Assembly (NCBI GenBank): GCA_020054675.1
Contig: JAIHAL010000003.1
Location: 1-64,000, forward strand
DNA: 64,000 nt
Source: Oscillospiraceae bacterium
Lineage (GTDB): Bacteria; Bacillota; Clostridia; Oscillospirales; Ruminococcaceae
Reading direction: 5' to 3'
Of the stretch, positions 56,815-64,000 are shown piece by piece. Positions within the stretch are counted from its first letter, which is position 1. The number at the start of each line of letters is the position of its first letter. Position numbers and translations under genes: made by a program. The notes beneath the pieces were generated by a model that did no database searches, was not told the DNA's origin, and saw only the letters and a program-made list of their open reading frames with translations.

Positions 56815-58050
56815 ATGAAAAAATCAAGGTTGAAATTCATTTTGGCGGTTGTTGCCGGAGCAGTTTTTGCATCAAGTTTTTCAGGATGTTCCAAAAGCTC
56901 ATCACAAGCGTCGGAACAGACGGTAAAAGTAGGGCTTTTGCATTCGCTTACAGGCGCAATGGCAATCAGCGAAAAATCTGTGCGTGATGCCGAAGTTTTG
57001 GCAATCGAGGAAATCAATGCCGCAGGCGGAGTACTTGGTAAAAAGATTGAATATGTTGAAGAAGACGGGGCGTCGGAGCCGTCCACTTTTGCAACAAAAG
57101 CGGAAAAGCTTATAAACAGCGATAAAGTTTCGACTGTTTTTGGCTGCTGGACTTCATCTTCAAGGAAAGCGGTAAAGCCTGTTTTTGAAGAATATGGCGC
57201 GCTGCTTTGGTATCCGGTGCAGTATGAGGGCATGGAATCATCACCGAACATTATTTATACGGGTGCTGCTCCAAACCAGCAGATAGTTCCGGCTATAGAA
57301 TATTTGATTGAGAAAGGCTATAAAAAATTCTTCTTGCTTGGCTCGGATTATGTATTTCCGCGCACCGCAAATATGATAATTTCCGCTCAGGTCAAAGCGG
57401 CGGGACTTGAAATAGCAGGCGAGGAATATGCAAGCATGGACCAGACTGATTTTGCGGCAATAATTTCAAAAATAGAAGCCGCAAAACCGGATGTAATAAT
57501 AAACACATTGAATGGGACCGGAAATGTATCATTTTTCAAGCAAATGGCGGAAAAAAATCATAGCAGCGAAGATTACATGACAATGTCATTTTCCATTGCC
57601 GAGGAAGAAGTTGCGACAATTGGCGCGGATATCCTTAAAGGACATATGGTTTGCTGGAATTACTATCAGACTACCGATACTGAAAAAAATAAAGCTTTTG
57701 TAAAGGCATATAAAGGAAAGTTTGGAGAAAACCGTGTGACGTCCGACCCTGCAGAAGCTGCTTATGATGCGGTTTATCTCTGGAAAGCGGCCTGTGAAAA
57801 AGCAAACAGCTTTGAAGTGGAAAAGGTGCTTGAAGCTATAAAAGGCGGAGGGATTTCCTTTGATGCTCCGGAGGGAAAGGTTGAAATAAACGGTGAAAAT
57901 CATCACCTTGCCAAAACCGTAAGGATAGGCGTTGTTGATGCAAGCGGGCTTATAAACGAGGTTTATGCAACTCCAAAGCCGGTTGAGCCTGACCCGTATC
58001 TTAAGACCTATGATTGGGCGGTTGCGGCAGGAGTTCAGCCGCTTGAATAA
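56815..58050 (+). CDS. urtA: Urea ABC transporter substrate-binding lipoprotein
   Basis: This 411-residue lipoprotein has a signal sequence ending in the lipobox FSGC, a Ser-rich linker, then a type I periplasmic-binding fold (VGLLHSLTGAMAISE, the UrtA-type beginning). FGCWTSSSRKAV and YPVQYEGME are characteristic of the urea/amide branch. It captures urea at the cell surface. GGGGAAAGAGG precedes ATG 56815. The antitermination leader precedes it, and urtB follows. Confidence 0.95.
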   Translation: MKKSRLKFILAVVAGAVFASSFSGCSKSSSQASEQTVKVGLLHSLTGAMAISEKSVRDAEVLAIEEINAAGGVLGKKIEYVEEDGASEPSTFATKAEKLINSDKVSTVFGCWTSSSRKAVKPVFEEYGALLWYPVQYEGMESSPNIIYTGAAPNQQIVPAIEYLIEKGYKKFFLLGSDYVFPRTANMIISAQVKAAGLEIAGEEYASMDQTDFAAIISKIEAAKPDVIINTLNGTGNVSFFKQMAEKNHSSEDYMTMSFSIAEEEVATIGADILKGHMVCWNYYQTTDTEKNKAFVKAYKGKFGENRVTSDPAEAAYDAVYLWKAACEKANSFEVEKVLEAIKGGGISFDAPEGKVEINGENHHLAKTVRIGVVDASGLINEVYATPKPVEPDPYLKTYDWAVAAGVQPLE

Positions 58051-58092
58051 AAATAATAATGTGATTTGAATAAAGCGAGGTGACTTTTCGGA

Positions 58093-58998
58093 ATGGCACA
58101 ATTTATAAACACGCTTTTTAATGCCGTAAGCCTTAGTTCCATTGTTTTGCTTACATCTTTAGGCCTTGCGGTGACATTTGGGCTAATGCGCGTAATAAAT
58201 ATGGCGCACGGTGAATTTGTAATGGTTGGCGCATATGCCACATATGCCGTTCAAAATTTATTTTCGGCCATTTTTCCAAAAAGCATCCAGCCGCTTTACT
58301 ATTTTGTAGCGATACCCGCCGCGTTTGCGGCGGCATTCGCGCTTGGCAGCCTTCTTGAATTTTTTATAATTTCAAGGCTTTACAAGCGTGTTGTTGACAG
58401 TCTGCTTGCAACTTGGGGAATAAGCCTTATTTTACAGCAGGCGGCGCGGAGCATTTTTGGAACACAGGGCGTAAATGTTACGGCGCCTCCGTTTTTGCAG
58501 GGAGGAATTTTCATTGGTGGCTGTACGTTTTCATATAACAGAATTTTCATAATAGCGCTTGTTGGGATTTGTGTTCTTTCTGTATATTTGATTATGTATA
58601 AATCAGGCTTTGGCAAGCAAATGAGGGCGGTTATGCAAAACCGTGCAATGGCGCAGTGTATGGGCATAAATTCCCGCATGGTTGATAATGTCACATTTGC
58701 CATTGGTTCAGGCCTTGCCGGAATAGCAGGATGTTCTGTAGCATTGCTTGGTTCTGTCGATTCAACCGTAGGTCAGAATTATATAGTAAACGCATTTATG
58801 GCAGTAGTGCTTGGCGGAGTGGGAAAGCTTTTGGGAACCGTGCTTGGTGCATCAATAATCGGTTCAGCGAGTATTTTTGCTGAAAATTACACTTCTTCGT
58901 CAATTGCAAAGGCGATAGTTCTGCTGATTGTGATAGTGTTTCTTCAAAAGCGTCCTCAAGGGCTTTTTGTGATTAAAAACAGAAGCTTGGACGAATAG
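58093..58998 (+). CDS. urtB: Urea ABC transporter permease UrtB
   Basis: This 301-residue LivH-type permease has about eight hydrophobic segments. LGLAVTFGLMRVINMAHGEF and the Gly-rich VVLGGVGKLLGTVLGA are family blocks. It forms the channel with UrtC. It lies 42 bp after urtA in the same operon. Confidence 0.95.
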   Translation: MAQFINTLFNAVSLSSIVLLTSLGLAVTFGLMRVINMAHGEFVMVGAYATYAVQNLFSAIFPKSIQPLYYFVAIPAAFAAAFALGSLLEFFIISRLYKRVVDSLLATWGISLILQQAARSIFGTQGVNVTAPPFLQGGIFIGGCTFSYNRIFIIALVGICVLSVYLIMYKSGFGKQMRAVMQNRAMAQCMGINSRMVDNVTFAIGSGLAGIAGCSVALLGSVDSTVGQNYIVNAFMAVVLGGVGKLLGTVLGASIIGSASIFAENYTSSSIAKAIVLLIVIVFLQKRPQGLFVIKNRSLDE

Positions 58999-59009
58999 GG
59001 GGGCTTGCA

Positions 59010-60149
59010 ATGAAGTTTTTAAAAAAGCGTGAAGATATAGTTTGTTTTGCATGTATTTGCATTTTGCTTGCCTTTATGCCGATTTTATTGAATTATGGAG
59101 TATTAAGCTCAAGTTCGATTGTTCTGTTTTTGGGCAAATGCATAGCATTCGCAATAGCTGCAATAGGAATAGACCTGATTTGGGGCTATACAGGAATTTT
59201 AAGTCTTGGGCATGGGCTTTACTTTGCGCTTGGCGGATATGCTATGGCTATGTATCTTAAGCTTCAAAGCACCGGAGGAAAAATCACTGATTTTATGCAT
59301 ACGGGTGGAATGACGAGTCTTCCGCTGATATGGAAGCCATTCCTAAGCCTTCCGGCGGCAATGCTGCTAATGATTTTAGTTCCCGGAGGAATAGCTGCGA
59401 TAGTGGGGTATTTCATATTTAAAAACCGTGTAAAAGGGGTTTATTTTTCAATAATTTCACAGGCGCTTGCTTGGGCGGCATATTCAATTTTTATTGCCCT
59501 TTCGCCGTATACAAACGGGAACGTGGGGATAACGGAAATAAAATCTGTTTTTGGAGGAATTAAAGGTCCGTCAAACCAAAGAAATATGTTTCTTTTGTTT
59601 TATGCTTCACTTTTGCTGATGATTTTAATTTTTGCCTTTTGCAGGTTTCTTGCCGGCAGAAAATTCGGCAAGATACTTGTTGCGATACGAGATGGAGAAA
59701 ACAGGGCTTATTTTTCCGGATATCAGGTAAGCAAATATAAGACATTTGTGTATGTTTTATCGGCGATTCTTGCGGCAATTGGAGGGGCGGTGTTTGCAAA
59801 CTTTAACGGCAGCATCACTCCGTCGCAGATGACAATTTCATATTCTATAACTATGGTAATATGGGTTGCAATAGGCGGCAGGGGAACGATAATAGGCGCC
59901 GTAATAGGAGCATTTTTAGTAAATTTATGCGAGTACAGCCTTAGCTCAGGCGGGCTTGTTGAAATTTGGCAGTATATAATCGGAGCGGTTTTTTGCATAA
60001 CGATTATTTTCTTTAAGGGCGGCATAACAGGGCTGGTTTCAAAATATTTTCCTATAATTTTAAAAAAACTTTCCAAACAGGATAATATAAATAAAAATAT
60101 CGGAAAGATTGAAAGGAGCAGAGCATATGAACACAGCAACGGTTCTTGA
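59010..60149 (+). CDS. urtC: Urea ABC transporter permease UrtC
   Basis: This 379-residue LivM-type permease has about ten hydrophobic segments. GIDLIWGYTGILSLGHGLYF and VWVAIGGRGTIIGAVIGAF are family blocks. The 3' end overlaps urtD by 23 bp, and the last 20 residues or so form a charged tail. It starts 11 bp after urtB. Confidence 0.95.
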   Translation: MKFLKKREDIVCFACICILLAFMPILLNYGVLSSSSIVLFLGKCIAFAIAAIGIDLIWGYTGILSLGHGLYFALGGYAMAMYLKLQSTGGKITDFMHTGGMTSLPLIWKPFLSLPAAMLLMILVPGGIAAIVGYFIFKNRVKGVYFSIISQALAWAAYSIFIALSPYTNGNVGITEIKSVFGGIKGPSNQRNMFLLFYASLLLMILIFAFCRFLAGRKFGKILVAIRDGENRAYFSGYQVSKYKTFVYVLSAILAAIGGAVFANFNGSITPSQMTISYSITMVIWVAIGGRGTIIGAVIGAFLVNLCEYSLSSGGLVEIWQYIIGAVFCITIIFFKGGITGLVSKYFPIILKKLSKQDNINKNIGKIERSRAYEHSNGS

Positions 60150-60891
60150 AATAAAAGATATTTCTGTTTCGTTTGACGGATTTTTTGCCCTTTCGGATGT
60201 AAAAACAAGTGTAAGACGCAATACGGTGCATTTTTTTATCGGTCCCAATGGTGCAGGAAAAACTACCTTGCTTGATATAATCTGCGCCAAAACAAAACCG
60301 ACTTCCGGGACGGTTGTGTTTTATCCTAAAAATCGCAAACCGATGCGTCTTACCGGAATGAAGGAGCATAAAATTGTCAACGAGGGAATAGGCAGAAAAT
60401 TTCAGGTGCCTTCCGTTTTTGTGAATTTGACTGTTGAAGAAAATATGATTTTATCGCTGAAAGGGCATAAAGGCATACGCGACAGCATTTTCAAAAAGCC
60501 GTCAGATGAGGAAAGAAGCCATATAAACCATATTTTAAAAAAAGTAGGGCTTGAAAAACAAATGCATACCCGTGCAGGAATCCTTTCTCATGGTGAAAAG
60601 CAGTGGCTTGAAATTGCCATGCAGCTTGTGCAAAAACCGGAAATAATAATGCTTGACGAACCGGCGGCAGGAATGGGCAAGCCGGAAACTTTTAAAACAG
60701 GCGAAATACTTAAAGAGATAAAAAAATCCTGCACGGTGATTGTGATTGAGCATGATATGGATTTCGTAAAGCAATGCGCTGATACGGTTACAGTGCTTCA
60801 TGAAGGCAGGATTATTGCAGAAGGCGGAGCCGGAGAAGTTTTGGCGGATAAAACAGTGCAGTCGGTTTACCTTGGCAGAGGGGAGGAATAG
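60127..60891 (+). CDS. urtD: Urea ABC transporter ATPase UrtD
   Basis: This 254-residue LivG-type ATPase has Walker A GPNGAGKTTLLD, signature LSHGEKQWLEIAMQL (the form seen in UrtD) and Walker B IIMLDEPAAGM. ATG 60127 follows AAAGGAGC, inside the end of urtC, which gives coupled translation. urtE begins one base after its stop. Confidence 0.95.
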   Translation: MNTATVLEIKDISVSFDGFFALSDVKTSVRRNTVHFFIGPNGAGKTTLLDIICAKTKPTSGTVVFYPKNRKPMRLTGMKEHKIVNEGIGRKFQVPSVFVNLTVEENMILSLKGHKGIRDSIFKKPSDEERSHINHILKKVGLEKQMHTRAGILSHGEKQWLEIAMQLVQKPEIIMLDEPAAGMGKPETFKTGEILKEIKKSCTVIVIEHDMDFVKQCADTVTVLHEGRIIAEGGAGEVLADKTVQSVYLGRGEE

Positions 60892-60892
60892 T

Positions 60893-61585
60893 ATGCTCCA
60901 TGTTTCGGGAATGGATGCCTATTATGGGGAAAGTCGTGTGATAAACGGGCTTGATTTGGAAGTGCCGGACGGCAAGATTGTTGCTCTTGTGGGAAGAAAT
61001 GGAATGGGGAAAAGCACGGCTCTTAAAAGCATAATGGGACTTGTGAAGACACCATGCGGAAGCATAAAGATGAACGGTGAAGAAATAATAAAAAAACCTG
61101 CGTACGATAGAGCAAGGCTTGGAATAGGATATGTTCCGCAGGGACGCGATATTTTCCCTCAAATGACAGTTGCCGAAAATCTGGAGCTTGGGCTTTTGCC
61201 GCTTGGGAAAAAGGGCAAAGCGCCTGAATATATTTATGAAATGTTTCCAATCATTGAGCGCTTTGCCTCCCGCAAGGGAGGTGATTTGTCCGGAGGACAG
61301 CAGCAGCAGCTTGCAATAGGCAGGGCTCTTGCGGCTCAGCCGAAAATACTTATACTTGATGAGCCTACCGAAGGGATACAGCCTTCAATTATAAAGGAAA
61401 TAGGCAGGGCGATAAGGCAAATAAATGAAACAAAAGGCATTTCCGTACTTATTGTAGAGCAGTATCTTGACTTTGTGCTTGAAATCGCAGATTATATATA
61501 TGTAATGGAAAAAGGCGAAATCATATATAAAAGCCTTGTCAAAGATTGCAACGAAGGAGAAATTCAGCGTCTTATGACTGAATGA
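60893..61585 (+). CDS. urtE: Urea ABC transporter ATPase UrtE
   Basis: This 230-residue LivF-type ATPase has GRNGMGKSTALKSIMG, GRDIFPQMTV, LSGGQQQQLAIGRAL and ILDEPTEGIQPS. It completes the five-gene urea transporter. ATG 60893 follows GGGGAGG. A receiver-kinase frame starts at its stop codon, so the sensor is part of the same operon. Confidence 0.95.
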   Translation: MLHVSGMDAYYGESRVINGLDLEVPDGKIVALVGRNGMGKSTALKSIMGLVKTPCGSIKMNGEEIIKKPAYDRARLGIGYVPQGRDIFPQMTVAENLELGLLPLGKKGKAPEYIYEMFPIIERFASRKGGDLSGGQQQQLAIGRALAAQPKILILDEPTEGIQPSIIKEIGRAIRQINETKGISVLIVEQYLDFVLEIADYIYVMEKGEIIYKSLVKDCNEGEIQRLMTE

Positions 61586-61602
61586 GCAAAGGGGTGAAAC
61601 AG

Positions 61603-62685
61603 GTGGAAAATTCCGAAATCCTGATTGTAGATGATATGCCGGATTATATTGCTTTTGCAAGCTCAATTTTAAAAGATGAGGGATACAAGGTTTATGCAGC
61701 TTCATCCGGAAAAGCGGCGCTTAAATTTCTTGAAGGACATAGGCCTGATTTAATTGTTCTTGACATTAAAATGAGCGGGATGGATGGCCTTGAAGTTTGC
61801 AAAGCCATTAAAAGCAACAGACAGACCCAAGATATTCCTGTTATATTCCTTACATCTGAAGCAAATGCCGATGTTATTTCGCAAGGTTTTGAAATAGGCT
61901 GCTGCGATTATGTAGTGAAACCGTTTGTGAAAAAAGAATATTTGGCAAGGATAAGAACGCATCTTCAAATTTCGCGGCAAAGCAGGGAACTTGCCGCGGC
62001 ATATAAAGAATTGGATATGTTTTGCTCTGCCGTTTCGCACGATTTGAAATCGCCGCTTAATGTTATAAGCATGCTTGTTTCAAGCCTTGAAGATGAACTT
62101 TGTAACGACAACAAGGAAGAAGCCTTTGCCATTGCCGGGATGATAAAAAATAAATCCGTACAGCTTACAATTATGATAGAGAGGCTGTTGGAATTTTCAC
62201 ATATGTGCAATATACAGCCAAATATCCGTGAACTTGATTTGAATAAAATTTTCTACGATGTTTTTAAGGAGCTTCATGATATTGAACCTGAACGGAACAT
62301 AGAAATGATTTCAGGCATTATTCCGCCTGTTTCAGGAGATGAAGTTTTAATAAGGCTTGCAGTAAAAAATATTTTGAGCAATGCATTTAAGTTTACGCGA
62401 AAACGCAAAAACGCAGTAATTGCAGTTAATTTTTATGAAAAAGAAGATTATTTGGCGGTTTTGGTAAAGGACAACGGAGCAGGATTTGACATGAGATACC
62501 ATGAGAAACTGTTTAAAGTGTTTCAAAGGCTGCATGATGCGGAAGATTTTGAAGGCAGCGGAATCGGGCTTGCGCTTGTGGACAGGATAATGAAACGTCA
62601 CGGAGGAAAAGTTTCAATTTCGGGTGAAGTGGATAAAGGCGCTGAAATTTGCCTTTATTTTAAAAAATATAAAAATAATATATAA
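61603..62685 (+). CDS. Receiver-histidine kinase encoded in the urea transporter operon
   Basis: This 360-residue cytoplasmic protein has an N-terminal receiver (D54 in VLDIKMSGMDG), a dimerisation helix with H146 in SHDLKSPLNV, and a HATPase (DNGAGFD; GSGIGLALVDRI). No membrane segment is present, so input is probably the receiver, or a partner. It could pass phosphate onward or tune the hybrid kinase relay. GTG 61603 follows AAAGGGGTG; ATG 61582 overlaps the urtE stop and lacks a site. No ANTAR output domain is present. Confidence 0.85.
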   Translation: MENSEILIVDDMPDYIAFASSILKDEGYKVYAASSGKAALKFLEGHRPDLIVLDIKMSGMDGLEVCKAIKSNRQTQDIPVIFLTSEANADVISQGFEIGCCDYVVKPFVKKEYLARIRTHLQISRQSRELAAAYKELDMFCSAVSHDLKSPLNVISMLVSSLEDELCNDNKEEAFAIAGMIKNKSVQLTIMIERLLEFSHMCNIQPNIRELDLNKIFYDVFKELHDIEPERNIEMISGIIPPVSGDEVLIRLAVKNILSNAFKFTRKRKNAVIAVNFYEKEDYLAVLVKDNGAGFDMRYHEKLFKVFQRLHDAEDFEGSGIGLALVDRIMKRHGGKVSISGEVDKGAEICLYFKKYKNNI

Positions 62686-62728
62686 CACCTCGCAGATTTA
62701 TAAAAAATACTGCGTGGTGTTTTTATTT
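62685..62728 (+). terminator. Intrinsic terminator after the urea operon
   Basis: ACACC-T-CGCAG (62685-62695) and CTGCG-T-GGTGT (62710-62720) form a stem with one mismatch, followed by a T run. It starts at the kinase stop codon. Confidence 0.85.
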
Positions 62729-62831
62729 TTGCATAAGCCTAATGGGCAAAGAATATGTATTTTGCTAAACAATGTTAATATTTTTGTTAATTATGTACAA
62801 ATAAAACATATTTTTATGTGCAAAAAATATA

Positions 62832-62860
62832 TTGACGGATTTTGAAAATATAGCTATAAT
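62832..62860 (+). promoter_or_regulatory. Sigma-A promoter for the sugar ABC-transporter operon
   Basis: TTGACG (62832-62837) and TATAAT (62855-62860) are 17 bp apart. The predicted start falls at about 62867, at the edge of the first LacI-type operator. The leader is about 235 nt long. Confidence 0.85.
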
Positions 62861-62867
62861 AACAATT

Positions 62868-62879
62868 GAAATGGGTTTC
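62868..62879. promoter_or_regulatory. LacI-family type operator, first copy
   Basis: GAAATGGGTTTC is an imperfect palindrome at the transcription start region. Flanking copies of AATAACAATT (62858-62867) and AATTGTTATT (62900-62909) form a 10-bp inverted repeat around it. Placement at the start point fits repression. Confidence 0.6.
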
Positions 62880-62998
62880 TTACAAAAAATATTGTACATA
62901 ATTGTTATTATGATACTTGTTTAATCATTAACAATGTAATTTTATGTTGAAATTTGATAATCAGGCATCAAATAATTCCTGTAATAAATTTTACATTT

Positions 62999-63010
62999 GA
63001 AACCGGTTTC
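62999..63010. promoter_or_regulatory. LacI-family type operator, second copy (perfect palindrome)
   Basis: GAAACCGGTTTC is a perfect 12-bp palindrome with the central CG typical of LacI/CcpA-family sites. It lies 131 bp downstream of the first copy, which allows looping or roadblock repression. The rest of the 62729-63101 gap is AT-rich with nothing else clear. Confidence 0.65.
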
Positions 63011-63101
63011 TATTTTGCAAAACTGGAGTAGGGCTTTTATTGCGTTTTAAGCATGAATATTAAAACGCTTGAAGAGATATTTTGATTAAGGAGAGGAAAG
63101 T

Positions 63102-64000
63102 ATGAGAAAGACATTTAAAAAGGCACTCGCCGTGGCAGCGGCAGGAACTTTGGCTGTTGGAATGTTTGCAGGCTGTTCAGGCAAAAATAAGGATTCATCC
63201 TTGCAAAGCTCTGAACAAACTTCATCTGAATCGTCAAAGGCAGCAAGCGGAGAGGTAAAGGTAATCCGCTGGGGCACGCACTATGAGCCTGAGCTTAACC
63301 CGAATTACATTGATGAAGCAACGGGTGAATACACAATGAAGGAAGCCGAGAGGCAGGCTGCTCTTGCTGCACTTGACGAGGTTAAAAAACAACTTAATGT
63401 TGAAATACAATATGTGCAGTATTCCGGAGATGTGCGCAGCGATTTGATGACCAGCGTGCTTTCCGGGAACCCAATTTGCGATTTGGCGCTTATCTGGGGC
63501 GGCGCGGAATCAACTATACTTGCACAGAACATTTTGCAGAAGCTTGACAATTATAAAAGCGTGTTTGACGGCGATGAATATTCATGGATGCTTGACGGCC
63601 CTGTTTACGGACATAATTATTTCCTTTCAAGCAAGCAGACATTTTTCCAGAGATGGCCCCTTGTTTACAACATAGGTTTGCTGGATAAGGTTGACGCGTT
63701 AAAGGATTCCAACGGAAAGACAATTTACCCGACAGATTTGTTCTTGGACGGAAAATGGAATTGGAGCACATTTAAGGATTATCTTTCAAAGGTAAATGCT
63801 TATTATGCAAATGTAAAAGCTCCCGATGGAACTACATATCCGACGGTTCAAGCTTATGAAACCGACTACAGATTTGCAGGACTTTCAGCAGTTTATGCCG
63901 CAGGCGGAGCGCTTTATGACGAAAACGGCCTGAGAGTTGACTCTGAGGAAACCATAAAGGGATACAAATTTATTGCTGATTTGAAGGAAAGCGGACTTTT
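63102..64000 (+). CDS. Extracellular solute-binding lipoprotein of a sugar ABC transporter (5' part)
   Basis: The frame is open from ATG 63102 to the window end (299 complete codons), so only the N-terminal part is present. A signal peptide ends in lipobox MFAGC, followed by a Ser/Gln-rich linker and the family 1 solute-binding start VIRWGTHYEPELN. AAGGAGAGG precedes it. The substrate is likely a sugar or oligosaccharide, consistent with the LacI-type operators; the permease genes would lie beyond the window. Confidence 0.85.
   Translation, partial: MRKTFKKALAVAAAGTLAVGMFAGCSGKNKDSSLQSSEQTSSESSKAASGEVKVIRWGTHYEPELNPNYIDEATGEYTMKEAERQAALAALDEVKKQLNVEIQYVQYSGDVRSDLMTSVLSGNPICDLALIWGGAESTILAQNILQKLDNYKSVFDGDEYSWMLDGPVYGHNYFLSSKQTFFQRWPLVYNIGLLDKVDALKDSNGKTIYPTDLFLDGKWNWSTFKDYLSKVNAYYANVKAPDGTTYPTVQAYETDYRFAGLSAVYAAGGALYDENGLRVDSEETIKGYKFIADLKESGL

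Noticed and set aside
62624-62845. 73-codon open frame across the end of the receiver-kinase gene
   Set aside because: It runs through a terminator hairpin, has no ribosome site, and is composed mainly of AT-rich codons.

Overview
The window looks like a chromosome segment of an anaerobic, endospore-forming Bacillota (Clostridia class). It carries the spoIIAA-spoIIAB-sigF operon, the Firmicute gene orders gdpP-rplI-dnaB and tilS-hpt-ftsH, RNase J, RqcH, Nif3 and TrmK, a ferredoxin-linked 2-oxoacid oxidoreductase, consensus sigma-A promoters with 16-17 bp spacers, and strong GGAGG-type ribosome binding sites. The exact genus cannot be read from the sequence. No rRNA, tRNA, CRISPR array, transposase or phage gene was seen.

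Layout. 1-3.3 kb: tail of an unknown gene, repeats, a metallophosphoesterase, and a convergent pair made of a condensation-type acyltransferase and a zinc-ribbon membrane protein. 3.4-11.7 kb (minus strand): trmK, nif3, rqcH, mpg, valS and folC, preceded by a DUF1858 gene. 11.9-16.2 kb: the sigma-F operon, a DEAD-box helicase behind a short attenuator-like leader, a DUF1444-like protein and a 36-residue membrane protein. 16.3-17.8 kb: guaB of the Tritrichomonas type. 18.0-20.3 kb: a nucleotidyltransferase/phosphomannomutase fusion with a degenerate mutase domain. 20.4-30.4 kb: one long operon (rnj, gdpP, rplI, dnaB, tilS, hpt, ftsH) driven by a consensus promoter with a structured leader of about 340 nt. 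30.5-35.7 kb: a P-loop ATPase plus a four-subunit 2-oxoacid:ferredoxin oxidoreductase, then an ArsB/NhaD-type permease. 35.8-38.8 kb (minus): trkH, a tRNA methyltransferase and rsmI.

38.8-49.1 kb is an envelope-polysaccharide cluster: manC, gmd and rmd (GDP-D-rhamnose), an ABC exporter (Wzm plus Wzt with a C-terminal glycan-binding type domain), a coiled-coil methyltransferase and three glycosyltransferases. It resembles an ABC-exported, methyl-capped D-rhamnan pathway. purA follows.

50.5-62.7 kb is a urea region. ureABC (minus) lies back to back with a hybrid histidine kinase and an AraC-type response regulator, followed by the urea ABC transporter urtABCDE and a receiver-kinase. Upstream of urtA are two consecutive hairpins with six-base loops that both have A at position 1 and G at position 4, followed by a T tract. 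This is the layout of an ANTAR antitermination target and is the most striking regulatory signal here. Urease accessory genes are absent from the window. The window ends inside a sugar ABC-transporter binding protein preceded by LacI-type operators.

How the parts fit (inference): urea is imported by UrtABCDE and hydrolysed by UreABC, with control by phosphorelay proteins and RNA antitermination. The polysaccharide cluster makes, caps and exports a rhamnose-containing surface glycan. The remainder is conserved growth, RNA-processing and sporulation machinery.
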